Source: Streptosporangium sp. NBC_01756
GTDB lineage: Bacteria; Actinomycetota; Actinomycetes; Streptosporangiales; Streptosporangiaceae
Direction: 5' to 3'
Assembly (NCBI RefSeq): GCF_035917975.1
Contig: NZ_CP109130.1
Location: 2,170,001 to 2,234,000 of the forward strand
Length of the DNA: 64,000 bases
Shown: piece by piece, positions 40,667 to 49,223 of the stretch
How the letters are laid out: each line of letters begins with the position of its first letter
Numbering within the stretch: the first letter of the stretch is position 1
Made by a program: the position numbers and the translations under genes
Notes under the pieces: generated by a model
The model's input: the letters and a program-made list of their open reading frames with translations, nothing else
What the model was told of the DNA's origin: nothing
Database searches by the model: none

Positions 40667-41560
40667 GTGCCGACATGTGAGATGTGTGGACGGACGTTGC
40701 GCCCCGCCGTACGGGGGCGGCCGCCGCGGTACTGCTCGCGCGCGTGCCGGGCACGCGCCTACCGCATGCGGGTCGCGGACCGTTCGGCGGACGACGCCGG
40801 AGCCGATGTCCAGGCCCAGGATCGAGTCCGGGACCGGGTCGAGGATCGGCGGGTGCCCGAGCGGGACGAGGCCGGTGCCCCGGAGGGAACTCTGGATCGG
40901 CCGCTCATCGTGCACACCGCGATCGAACTCGCCGACCACGACGGCGTCGCCGCGGTGTCCATGCGGCGCATCGCCACGGAACTCCGGGTGGGCGTGATGT
41001 CGCTGTACCGCTATGTCGCAAGCCGCGAGGAACTCAACGATCTGATGGTGGACACCGTCTTCGGGGAACGGCCGCTCCCCGAACCGGGCCCGGACGGCTG
41101 GCGGGCCAAGCTGGAGCTCTCCGCCCGTGAGGAGTGGGCGCTCTACCGGGACCATCCCTGGGTGTCGCATCTCGTCGCGGCCACCACCCGGCCGCCCATC
41201 GCCCCGAACCTGATGGCGTACACGGACTGGCGCATGCGGGCCGTGGCCGGTCACCGGCTGGACTTCACCACCATGGTCCAGGTCGCCATCATGATCGGCA
41301 CATACCTGCAGAGCGCGGCCATGCCCCTCGCCCACGAGACACAGGCGGCGCGGGCGTCCCGCCACACCCGGCAGCAGTGGGCGGACGCCCGGCAGGACGC
41401 GCTGCACCGCACCATGCGCACCGCGCGGCTTCCCATGGTGTCGGAGTTCGGCAGTGAGGCGTTTCAGGCGTCCGAGCCGGAGAACATCTTCGAGTTCGGT
41501 CTCCACCGCATGCTCGACGGCGTCGCCACCCTGCTCGAATCGGGCAAAAGCGGCAGGTGA
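40667..41560 (+). CDS. TetR family regulator with N-terminal zinc-finger segment
   Basis: A 297-residue regulator. The N-terminus (about 4-35) carries CEMCG...YCSRACRARAYR, a Cys4 zinc-finger-like segment not usual in TetR proteins, followed by an acidic linker. The TetR HTH is at about 88-130 (AIELADHDGVAAVSMRRIA, VGVMSLYRYVASREELNDLM), and the C-terminal domain is of the TetR_C (Tn10-type) group. GTG 40667 has GAGGAGG 9 bases upstream. Its operator sits upstream, and a matching half-site lies before the next operon, suggesting it controls both sides. Confidence 0.88.
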   Translation: MPTCEMCGRTLRPAVRGRPPRYCSRACRARAYRMRVADRSADDAGADVQAQDRVRDRVEDRRVPERDEAGAPEGTLDRPLIVHTAIELADHDGVAAVSMRRIATELRVGVMSLYRYVASREELNDLMVDTVFGERPLPEPGPDGWRAKLELSAREEWALYRDHPWVSHLVAATTRPPIAPNLMAYTDWRMRAVAGHRLDFTTMVQVAIMIGTYLQSAAMPLAHETQAARASRHTRQQWADARQDALHRTMRTARLPMVSEFGSEAFQASEPENIFEFGLHRMLDGVATLLESGKSGR

Positions 41561-41608
41561 GGCGTCGTCGGAGTCTCCCGTGGGGCTGGAGCACCGGCAG
41601 GTCGGGCA

Positions 41609-41659
41609 TTGACGAAATTTAATTACATGTTATTCATGTGAAAGGTCAGGAAATTTCGT
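41609..41659 (+). promoter_or_regulatory. promoter/operator of the Cys-rich protein operon
   Basis: TTGACG (41609-41614) with a 16-base spacer to TATTCA gives a possible promoter. ACGAAATTT (41612-41620) and AAATTTCGT (41651-41659) are perfect 9-bp inverted arms, with an inner ACATG/CATGT palindrome (41625-41639). TGACGAAA here equals the half-site of the TetR operator at 40617-40646. The region is unusually AT-rich for this genome. Confidence 0.65.
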
Positions 41660-41715
41660 GTAATCGCACCACCTGACCGGGGACCGTCGGAGCCCACCCC
41701 CCAAGGAGGATGCGC

Positions 41716-42165
41716 ATGGCGCGCAACCAGCCCACCGACCCGCCCATCGACTTACTCGCAGCCGTCCGAGGAGAGGTCTCCTGGTTCTGCTGCGGCACGG
41801 CCTGGGGGCCGTGCAGCAGCACAGGCAAGGGTGCCTGCGGCACCTGCAACTCCGGGAACCTGCAACACGCCTGGCCCAACACGTCCGACGCCTGCTGGGC
41901 GATCACCCGACCGGACAGCTGCGGTTTCGCACTGAGCCGGCGGACCTGTGGTTTCCAGCACCGGATCACGGCACTGTGCAGCGGCACCAGCGTCGTCACC
42001 GCCATCGCCGACTGCGGCCCGCAGACGGACCTGTTCTGCGGCGAGCGCAGCTGCTGCGGCGCGACCTGCGCCACCGACCGCCTGATCGACCTGACCCCGG
42101 CCGCCTACAGCCGGATCGCCAGCCTTTCGACCGGCCTCCGGCCATGCGAGATCTCGACCCCTTAG
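41716..42165 (+). CDS. 15-cysteine protein, MauA (methylamine dehydrogenase light chain)-like
   Basis: A 149-residue protein with 15 Cys and four Trp. Its spacing W..CS..G..C..C..G.L (WGPCSSTGKGACGTCNSGNL) recalls the disulfide core of methylamine dehydrogenase light chain, the subunit whose two Trp form the TTQ cofactor. The match is partial: the segment that should hold the second TTQ Trp is not evident. There is no signal peptide. ATG 41716 is chosen over 41710 because AAGGAGG is 6 bases upstream. Next genes encode a Tat-exported protein and a MauE-like membrane protein, which support a redox-maturation theme. It could alternatively be a RiPP-like or structural protein. Confidence 0.6.
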   Translation: MARNQPTDPPIDLLAAVRGEVSWFCCGTAWGPCSSTGKGACGTCNSGNLQHAWPNTSDACWAITRPDSCGFALSRRTCGFQHRITALCSGTSVVTAIADCGPQTDLFCGERSCCGATCATDRLIDLTPAAYSRIASLSTGLRPCEISTP

Positions 42166-42175
42166 GAGGCCGTCG

Positions 42176-42772
42176 ATGACCAGCAGAAGACAACTGCTCA
42201 AGTCCGCCGTTCTCGGGGGCGGGGTCGGCATCGTCGCCGCGACCGCGCTGGGATCACTCGGCCCGGAGGCGGCCTTCGGCGCCACCGCACCCGACGTCGA
42301 GCCCGGCGCGCCCGATCCCAACTTCGCCGAGGGCCGGATCCGTTCCATCAAGGACAACACGCTCCTCGTCCTGGGGTCGAACCTGGTGTTCCACAACATC
42401 AGGGTCGTCGACGGCACGAGCCTGTGGAAGCTGGGCCCCACCACCTTCGACCAGGCCAAGCCCGGTGACGGCCTCTACGCCCGGGGTGTTCGCATGCCGG
42501 ACGGGGTGCTGGCCGCCGAGTCGGTGTGGCTCAACATCGTCAACCTCAAGGGCCACGTCAGCAACATCACCAGCGAGAAGCTCCATCTCGACCACAACGG
42601 GCAGGAGGTCCTCTGCCACCGCGTGGCGGGCAAGTCGATCGCCGTCTACTCCGACGCACCGCCCTCCGCCGACCTGTCGCCGCTGCGCGTGGGTCAGCAC
42701 GTGCAGATCCTGGGCGCCTGGCGGCCGGGCACCAACGAAGTCGACATCGCCACGGTCTTCTCCCCTCACTAG
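42176..42772 (+). CDS. Tat-exported protein of unknown function
   Basis: A 198-residue protein with a twin-arginine signal (MTSRRQLLKSAVLGGGVG ... cleavage near AAFGA). The mature part is two to three beta-rich repeats: GRIRSIKDNTLLVLGSNLVF, GDGLYARGVRMPDGVLAAESVW, GHVSNITSEKLHLDHNGQEVL and RVGQHVQILGAWRPGTNEVD. This resembles DUF5666-like OB-type domains. TAGGAGG precedes the ATG by 5-6 bases. It may carry the cysteine-rich partner through Tat by hitch-hiking, which is inference only. Confidence 0.7.
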   Translation: MTSRRQLLKSAVLGGGVGIVAATALGSLGPEAAFGATAPDVEPGAPDPNFAEGRIRSIKDNTLLVLGSNLVFHNIRVVDGTSLWKLGPTTFDQAKPGDGLYARGVRMPDGVLAAESVWLNIVNLKGHVSNITSEKLHLDHNGQEVLCHRVAGKSIAVYSDAPPSADLSPLRVGQHVQILGAWRPGTNEVDIATVFSPH

Positions 42773-42781
42773 GAGCGACAG

Positions 42782-43558
42782 ATGTATGGGATCGCCGCGC
42801 TGCAGCCGTATGTGATCGGCCTCTTCCTGCTCTGGGCCGCCCTGATGAAACTGCTCGACCGGCGGATGCGGGCGCAGGCCGGGCAGACCGCCCTGGGCCG
42901 GCTGGTCGGCTCGGCGCGCGCGGTCCCCGCTCTCCGGCTCGTCGGAGTGCTGGAGCTCGCGGTGGCGGCCGCGCTGCTGCTGCCACCCGCGCTCCCCGTG
43001 GAGGGCGCGGCCGCCACCGTGCTCTCCGCGGGATTCCTCGCCTATCTCAGCTACGCGCACCTGGCCGCGCCCACCTCGTCATGCGGCTGCCTGGGCGCGC
43101 ACTCGCGGCCGGTGAACTGGCGCGGTTTCACCCGGGCGGGCCTCCTGCTCGCCATGAGCCTCGCGGCGGTCTGGGCACGGCCGTATCCGGCGGACCCGTG
43201 GCTCGTGGCACTGGGCCTGGCGGAGGCCGTCGCCCTGCTGGGGCTCTCGGCCGAGCTGGACCGCCACTGGCTGATGCCCCTGCGCCGGCTTCTCGTACGG
43301 CTGCGCAAGCCGCTCGCCGTACCCTCACCTCAGGAGATCCCGCTGGAGGTCAGCATGCGCCTCCTCTATCTCAGCCCCGCCTACTGCTCGGCGTCCGTAC
43401 AGCTCACCTCGGACGTCCAGGACGTGTGGGACGAGGACGGCCTGCGGTTCGTGGTCTACGCGGCCGGAGAACGCACGGCGGTGTTCGCCGTTCCGGTCCC
43501 CGGCGACGATCCGTCGGCCGTCCGTGTCGCCCTCACCGACGAGCCCGCGCTCATCTGA
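42782..43558 (+). CDS. MauE/DoxX-like membrane protein
   Basis: A 258-residue protein. The first ~160 residues are four or five helices of MauE type (VIGLFLLWAALMKLLDRR, LVGVLELAVAAALLLPPA, a CGC pair in SSCGCLG). MauE is required for methylamine dehydrogenase assembly and is linked to disulfide formation. The last ~100 residues form a soluble tail with YLSPAYCSASVQL, not present in simple MauE. TAGGAGCG precedes the ATG. Third gene of the operon; the CGC motif could handle thiols of the Cys-rich product. Confidence 0.75.
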   Translation: MYGIAALQPYVIGLFLLWAALMKLLDRRMRAQAGQTALGRLVGSARAVPALRLVGVLELAVAAALLLPPALPVEGAAATVLSAGFLAYLSYAHLAAPTSSCGCLGAHSRPVNWRGFTRAGLLLAMSLAAVWARPYPADPWLVALGLAEAVALLGLSAELDRHWLMPLRRLLVRLRKPLAVPSPQEIPLEVSMRLLYLSPAYCSASVQLTSDVQDVWDEDGLRFVVYAAGERTAVFAVPVPGDDPSAVRVALTDEPALI

Positions 43559-43652
43559 CCTGCCGCCGACCTGCCGCCCGTCCGGCGGGACCGCCGGTCT
43601 GCTCGTCTCCCCGGTCCCGCCCGACGCACCGTTCGGGGCGGAGCCGGCGCCG

Positions 43653-45122
43653 TCACGCTCCGCCGGCCAGGCGGGCGATCTCGTCGCGTACGGCACGGCT
43701 GAGCCCGTCGAGGAGCCGATCGGCACGGCCGTCCGAGGTCGCGGACAGCAGTTCCGCGACGACGGCGGGCGGCACGTATCCGAGCACCCGGCAGGCGCGC
43801 CGCATCGTCATCGCCTCCACCAGGCGGACCGCGGCGGGGACGATGCCGAGCGCGCCGAGGACGGCGGCCATGACCCGGTCATCCGTGTGCGCCAGGATGC
43901 TCGCGCTCCGGCTGGGGGGCATCGCGCCCACCAGCCGGGCCGCCCGGTGCGGGGTCATGTGGTCGATCACCCGCGCGGCTCGCGGCAGCGGCAGCAGCGC
44001 CAGCACCTCGGCCGCCGCGCCCGCCGCCTCCGCCGCGCCGTCCAGGAGCCGCCCGGCGGCCTTCGGCTCCATCGAGCCGAGCAGGGCGGCGGCCTCCTGG
44101 CGGGGCCGATCAAGCAGCGGGTTTCCGCCGTCGCGGCCCTCCCCCGCCCAACCCGGCCCTGAGTCGTGCGCACCGTTTCCGCGCCGCACCTCCCGGCCCG
44201 GCCCTGAGTCGTGCACATCGTTTCCGCGCCGCACCTCCCGGCCCGCTCCCGAGCCAGGGCGCCTCTTCGGCTCCTCCCGTTCACGGGGCCGCGGATCCCG
44301 TCCTCGGGGCCGTGACGCCGGGCCCGCGAGGATCGTGTCCAGCCGCCACCCCAACTCGGCCGCTTCCATCCGCCGGGCGGGGACGGTGACGAGCAGGCCG
44401 GTGATCGCGTCGGCGAGCGGGCCCGGTCGCCGGAAGCGCGGAGGACGCCCGGCGGCGACCGCCCGCGTCGTTTCGATCAGGCTGTCACGGAGGAACGGCG
44501 AGTAGCCCTCCAGCGCGCAGAACAGCGTCACTCCCAGCGACCACAGGTCCGACGCCGGCCCCACCGCGTGCCCGTCGATCCGTTCCGGCGCCATGAACTC
44601 GACGGTTCCGAGCAGCATGTTGGCCGAAGTGAGGCCGCTCTCCCCGGAGATCCGCGCGATCCCGAAATCGACCAGGAAGACCCGGTCGCCGGGATCGACG
44701 ATGATGTTGGCCGGTTTCACGTCCCGGTGGAGCACCTGTGCGTCGTGTACGGCGGCCAGCCCGGCCAGCACCTCGCGTCCCACCCGGGCGATCTCCCGCT
44801 CGGAGAGGATCTGCCGCTCGATCCGGCGGTTCAGCGCCGTGCCCTCGATGTACGCCATGACGATCCACGGCGATTCGTCGTCCATGAAGGCGTCGTAGAT
44901 GTCGACGACCGCCGGATGCCGGATCCGCGCGGCGGCACGCGCTTCGAGCATTGCCCTCTCCCGCCGCACGGCCATGTCCTCGCCGTGCGGCGCCAGCACG
45001 ACCTCTTTGAGGGCGACGGATCGCCGCAGCGTCCGGTCCCAGGCGAGCCACACCGTGCCCATGCCGCCTCTGCCGAGCCGGGACCTCAGCTCGTACCGGT
45101 CTTGGATGATTCGTGCCGTCAT
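43653..45122 (-). CDS. Ser/Thr protein kinase with C-terminal helical repeats
   Basis: A 489-residue Hanks-type kinase. The catalytic domain (about 9-265) has LGRGGMGTVWLAWD, VALKEV (K about 39), HRDVKPANI (D about 134), DFG and APERIDG. A disordered basic linker (about 270-340) with repeats of REVRRGN-HDSGPG follows. The C-terminal part (about 345-485) is a run of helices of the pattern ALLGSMEPKAAGRLLDG, VIDHMTPHRAARLVGAM, resembling MgtE-N/FliG-like superhelices. No membrane segment. Divergent, with its neighbour, from the GTPase genes; likely part of the same system. Confidence 0.88.
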   Translation of the reverse strand: MTARIIQDRYELRSRLGRGGMGTVWLAWDRTLRRSVALKEVVLAPHGEDMAVRRERAMLEARAAARIRHPAVVDIYDAFMDDESPWIVMAYIEGTALNRRIERQILSEREIARVGREVLAGLAAVHDAQVLHRDVKPANIIVDPGDRVFLVDFGIARISGESGLTSANMLLGTVEFMAPERIDGHAVGPASDLWSLGVTLFCALEGYSPFLRDSLIETTRAVAAGRPPRFRRPGPLADAITGLLVTVPARRMEAAELGWRLDTILAGPASRPRGRDPRPREREEPKRRPGSGAGREVRRGNDVHDSGPGREVRRGNGAHDSGPGWAGEGRDGGNPLLDRPRQEAAALLGSMEPKAAGRLLDGAAEAAGAAAEVLALLPLPRAARVIDHMTPHRAARLVGAMPPSRSASILAHTDDRVMAAVLGALGIVPAAVRLVEAMTMRRACRVLGYVPPAVVAELLSATSDGRADRLLDGLSRAVRDEIARLAGGA

Positions 45123-45131
45123 CCGGTGGCC

Positions 45132-46538
45132 TCAGTCCTCGTCGGGGAGCAGCTCGATCCCGCCCGAGCGCTCCGCACCCGATCCCGGCCTCCGCAGGAC
45201 GTGGGTCTCCGTCATGCCACGCAGGGCCTGGTCTTCCAGGGGCCCGTACTCGTAGCCGGGTTCGGTCGGCTCGGCCTGGGTGCCGTTCGGTCCCCGGGGT
45301 GGCTGCGCCTCCGCCCCGAAGGCGGCGCCGGGCCGTCGCGGCGCGTCCTCTCGGGGCGACCAGATGCGCCAGACGCTGTCCGACCCGCCGGGCTCCGTCG
45401 GCCGGGACCGGGACCGGGACCCGGCGCGGACGCCGAACTCCTCGCGTATGCCGTCCAGCTCATGGCGCTCGGCGAGCGCGAGCGCCTTGTCGTAGATGCC
45501 GGGCCGCTGCATGAGCTTCACCGCGACCGGCAGGCATTCGATGAGCAGGAACAATGCGAACAGCAGCAGCCGGGCCATGCTGAGCGTGAGGTCCTTGCCG
45601 GTCAGCTCGTTGAGCGCCCGGAGCCGGGTGAGCAGCCCGTCGGTGGCCAGGTTGTCCTCGTCGAAGGACCGCTGGATCCAGGTCTGTTGCTCGACCGCGG
45701 CGTCGAGCTGGCGCTGGACCTTGGGCAGCGCCTCCTTCGCGGCGGCGAGCCGGGTCTCCTTGGCCTGTTCCCCGGTCGCGTTCAGCTCCCGCTTTCGGTT
45801 CTCCATCTGCCGGGTGAGCAGCGCGATGCGCTCCTTGTCCTTTTCGTAGGAACGCCGGCTCTCCTGAGCGAGTGGACCCGGCCCCTTTTTGGGACAGTTT
45901 GCACCGCCATAGAGCTGACACTGCCACTCTTTGTAGTGTTTGTCCGCTTGCTTCTGCTCGTCGGCGCGCTGGGCTGACAGCGCCTTTATCTTCGGGTCCT
46001 GTTCCAGGTCAAGGGGAATGTCGCCGCCGGAGGAAATCACCTGCTGCAGATCGGCCACCTCCTTGCGGAGCTGCTCGACACCCTTCCCCACCGCGCCCTG
46101 CTCCTGCCGTACGGCGAAGGTGTCGGCGCGCTGCTGTTTCATCTCGGCGATCTGGGTGTCGATCTCGGCCTTGAAAACCTGCAGCACCAGCGGAGTGGAG
46201 ATCACCAGGCCGAGCACGAGGGCGATGAGGATGCGCGGCACGGCCAGCGCCCAGCGGTTCGGCGCGTCAGCCCTGATGGTGGAGACAAGCCACCGGTCAA
46301 GGCTGAGGATCGCCAGGCCCCACAGCAGAGCGATGGCGACGGCGACGACGATGTTGACGCCGAGCGCGCTGTTCAGGGCGAACGTCATGGAGACGACGGC
46401 GAGCACGCTCGTGGTGAGGACGGCGCCCCCGATACCCTCGAATTTGCCGCGTTCGGTCGGGCACGTCCGGAGAACCTCGGGGCGCGCTCCTGACAGCGCG
46501 ATCAAACCCGCAGACAGCGCGCTCAGGAAACCTCTCAT
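45132..46538 (-). CDS. DUF4407 membrane coiled-coil protein
   Basis: A 468-residue protein with three helices near the N-terminus (about 36-58, 62-80, 98-120), a long helical and coiled-coil region (about 125-310) with EIDTQIAEMKQQ and EKDKERIALLTRQMENRKREL, and another helix (about 318-335, MARLLLFALFLLIECLPV). The cytoplasmic tail is Pro/Arg-rich. This is the DUF4407 layout. Two Cys flank GGAN in the coiled region. It is 9 bases upstream of the kinase gene on the same strand, so both are co-transcribed. May be a sensor or phosphorylation target. Confidence 0.85.
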   Translation of the reverse strand: MRGFLSALSAGLIALSGARPEVLRTCPTERGKFEGIGGAVLTTSVLAVVSMTFALNSALGVNIVVAVAIALLWGLAILSLDRWLVSTIRADAPNRWALAVPRILIALVLGLVISTPLVLQVFKAEIDTQIAEMKQQRADTFAVRQEQGAVGKGVEQLRKEVADLQQVISSGGDIPLDLEQDPKIKALSAQRADEQKQADKHYKEWQCQLYGGANCPKKGPGPLAQESRRSYEKDKERIALLTRQMENRKRELNATGEQAKETRLAAAKEALPKVQRQLDAAVEQQTWIQRSFDEDNLATDGLLTRLRALNELTGKDLTLSMARLLLFALFLLIECLPVAVKLMQRPGIYDKALALAERHELDGIREEFGVRAGSRSRSRPTEPGGSDSVWRIWSPREDAPRRPGAAFGAEAQPPRGPNGTQAEPTEPGYEYGPLEDQALRGMTETHVLRRPGSGAERSGGIELLPDED

Positions 46539-46773
46539 GCTCCTCCTTGGGAAAGGGACCTCACCGCGTCAGCGTCGATTGGAACGGCGCCGGGTCACCG
46601 AAGGGGTTATCATAAGCGCCCAATGTCGCTTTTACCGATACCCACTCGAATTTCATCGAGGAAGCCCGACACGACACCTCCCCCCAGCAGCCCTCATAGC
46701 GTTATATACGCCGACTAATCGGAATTCTGGGGACATAGCGCAGCTAATACGACATACCTATGGAGAACTCCTC

Positions 46774-48204
46774 GTGCCGGAGCCCGACAGGGATCTGAAC
46801 AGGAAGGCGATCGCCCAAGCCCTGGCCGACCTCGCCGACACCGACAGCCTCATCCTGGTGGAGGTCGCCGCCGACGGCATCACCACGTTCCTGCTCCACC
46901 GGGACGACAACGGTCGCCCTCGCGGCCGGAGCTGGTCGGTGACCTGGCCGGGTCTCGCGGGCGAACACGGATGGGACGCCGATCCGGCCGGGGCCCGGGA
47001 GGCCGTGCTCCGCACGGCCCGCGCCTCCTCGTCCTCCGCCGACGTGATCCTGGTAGCCGAGTCCTCCGCCGATCCGAGGGTCGAGCAGGCCCTCGCCTGG
47101 CTGCGCGCGGCGCATCCCGCCTCGCAGGTGCTGCGAGCCGGCGCCCCGATCGCCGCACGGATCCGGGAGGTCATGGCGGACGACCCGCTGACCAGGTCGT
47201 ACGAGCTAGTCGTCCTCGTCGACCCGGGCACCGGCCGACCCCGGCTGACCAGCAGGCAGCTCTTCCCCCTCGGCACCCGCCCGGGGGCCCGGACCCGGGT
47301 CGCCCTCCGCTGCGAGGCCGCGGGCGCGCACGGCACCGCGTTCGCCGTGGTCACCTGGCAGGGTCCGGCGCCGCGGCTGCTGTCCGTCCAGTCCGCCCCG
47401 GTCACACCCGGCCGGTATGAGGTGACCGCCGAGCTGGTACGGCCCGGCCGAGTACGGTTCACCGGCCTGCCCGCGCTCTCGCCCGACTCACGGGACTGGA
47501 ATCAGCTCGTCGCCGCACTCCCGGATCGACTGGTGAGAAGCACCGGCTCGGCGCATCTCGTCTGCGCGGTGGAGGTCTGCGGAGCCGACGACCAGGTCGC
47601 GGAGCGGCTGGGCCGGGCACGCCAGATGATCAGCTCTGCCTCCGGCGCGCTCGGCGACCTGCTCCGGGTCTCCCTCCTCTCCTACGCCGCGCACTCCTAC
47701 GACCCGTCGGCGCCGGAGTTCCCGGTGCGGGTCGCGGCCTGGGAGGCCGGCGCGGGAGAGGCCCTGCACGCGCTCGGCACGCTGGAGGAGCAGGGAGCGA
47801 TGGCCAGGGGATATCCGTACCATCCCCATGCGGCGCAGCTTGAGGACATGCTCGCTGTGGTGGTCGAACGGCTCGGCCGGGCGGATCCGGCGCCCGCCGT
47901 CGTCCTCACGGTCGGCGGCCGTCCGCCGCACCCGGCCCGCACCGACCAGTCCAGGATCCTGCCCTGCCCGCACCGGCACGACTGGCGGAAGCTGCTCGCC
48001 ACCCTGCGGCAGCGGCAGGGCACGGTGCTGGGCGCGATCTGCGACCAGCCCGCCGACCAGGCGCACCAGGCGTGGCACCGGATCGGCGCGACGGCCCTGG
48101 CCCATCTGGAGGCGGTGGACGTGCGCGGCCTGGCCGCCGAGCTCGGTCTGGTCGCCCCCTCCCCTGTCCATCTCCCGTTCCCCCTGCTCGACGAGAAGGA
48201 GTGA
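46774..48204 (+). CDS. unknown protein of the GTPase-associated locus
   Basis: A 476-residue cytoplasmic protein that I do not recognise at family level. Features: an alpha/beta N-terminal half with LVVLVDPGTGRPRLTSRQLFPLG, a central beta segment SVQSAPVTPGRYEVTAELVR followed by RVRFTGLPALSP, and a C-terminal HLVCAVEVCGADDQVAERLG plus a GGRPPHPA loop. It starts at GTG 46774 with GGAG 8 bases upstream. It precedes the GTPase gene by 8 bases, so the three plus-strand genes form one operon. Confidence 0.7.
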   Translation: MPEPDRDLNRKAIAQALADLADTDSLILVEVAADGITTFLLHRDDNGRPRGRSWSVTWPGLAGEHGWDADPAGAREAVLRTARASSSSADVILVAESSADPRVEQALAWLRAAHPASQVLRAGAPIAARIREVMADDPLTRSYELVVLVDPGTGRPRLTSRQLFPLGTRPGARTRVALRCEAAGAHGTAFAVVTWQGPAPRLLSVQSAPVTPGRYEVTAELVRPGRVRFTGLPALSPDSRDWNQLVAALPDRLVRSTGSAHLVCAVEVCGADDQVAERLGRARQMISSASGALGDLLRVSLLSYAAHSYDPSAPEFPVRVAAWEAGAGEALHALGTLEEQGAMARGYPYHPHAAQLEDMLAVVVERLGRADPAPAVVLTVGGRPPHPARTDQSRILPCPHRHDWRKLLATLRQRQGTVLGAICDQPADQAHQAWHRIGATALAHLEAVDVRGLAAELGLVAPSPVHLPFPLLDEKE

Positions 48205-48212
48205 CGACGCGC

Positions 48213-49223
48213 ATGCAGCCCGATCCGAGCCGGGGACGTCCCGATCACAACATCGTCATGTGGGGCGCTCCCGGCAGCGGCAAAACCACCCTGCTGGCGG
48301 CATTGTTCATCGCCCTGACCAGGAGTGACAACGACTGGAAGATCATCGGATCCGACCCCGCGTCGTCGGACTACCTGATCGAGAAGACCAACGCCCTGTT
48401 GCGGGGCAAGGTGTTCCCCGAGGCGAACATGGCCATGGAGCGCTATCACTGGACGCTGATCGGCCCCGCTCTCCGGAAGCTCGGCTTCTGGGGCCGGAAG
48501 GCCAAGCCACGGCCGCCGACCCGGATAGGCATCGGCATGACCGACGCTCCCGGCGGGTGGTTCGACACGGGACGGCGCCTGGCGGGCGGCCCGAGCGCTC
48601 CGGACGGCTCGGAAGACCCGAGTCGGCAGGAACTGCTGGACAACCTTGAGCGGAGCCGGGGCCTCGTCTTCCTCTTCGACCCGATCAGGGAGTTCATCAT
48701 CGGGGACGCCTTCGACCACATGCACGCCCCGCTCACCCTGCTCGCCGAGCGGATGCTCGCCGCCGGCGAGTTCGCCGACGGGAAGCTGCCGCACCACATC
48801 GCCGTGTGCGTCACCAAGTTCGACGACCCCCGGGTGCTGGAGACGGCCGAGAAGCGAGGGCTGCTCACCGTGGACGTCGACGATCCGTACGGGCTGCCCC
48901 GAGTGACCAGCGAGGACACCCGGGAGCTGTTCCACGAGCTGTGCCAGGTGTCGGCCAGCGGCAACGCCGACATGGTGCTCAAGTCGCTCGACCAGTTCTT
49001 CCACCCGGATCGGATCCGCTTCTTCGCCACGTCCTCGATCGGCTTCTACGTGGATCGGCGCACGAAGCACTTCGACTGGGACGACTTCCAGAACATGCTC
49101 CCCGGAGAGGCGGACGAGGACTCACGCATCCGGGGGCAGTTGCATCCGATCAACGTGGTGGAGCCCATGCTCTGGCTGGGGCAGCGGCTCGCCGCGGCCC
49201 GGGCGGCGACGGAGGGCTCGTGA
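48213..49223 (+). CDS. TRAFAC-like GTPase of a GTPase/GAP1 conflict-type system
   Basis: A 336-residue P-loop protein. G1 motif WGAPGSGKTTLL (about 14-25), a switch-type G3 DAPGG (about 110) and G4 TKFDD (about 204-208) mark a GTPase of the TRAFAC class, near the double-GTPase (DO-GTPase) families described for multi-gene conflict systems. The region after G4 has helical inserts. Its end overlaps the next gene by GTGA. No membrane segment. Nucleotide binding is confident; the role is inferred from context. Confidence 0.78.
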   Translation: MQPDPSRGRPDHNIVMWGAPGSGKTTLLAALFIALTRSDNDWKIIGSDPASSDYLIEKTNALLRGKVFPEANMAMERYHWTLIGPALRKLGFWGRKAKPRPPTRIGIGMTDAPGGWFDTGRRLAGGPSAPDGSEDPSRQELLDNLERSRGLVFLFDPIREFIIGDAFDHMHAPLTLLAERMLAAGEFADGKLPHHIAVCVTKFDDPRVLETAEKRGLLTVDVDDPYGLPRVTSEDTRELFHELCQVSASGNADMVLKSLDQFFHPDRIRFFATSSIGFYVDRRTKHFDWDDFQNMLPGEADEDSRIRGQLHPINVVEPMLWLGQRLAAARAATEGS

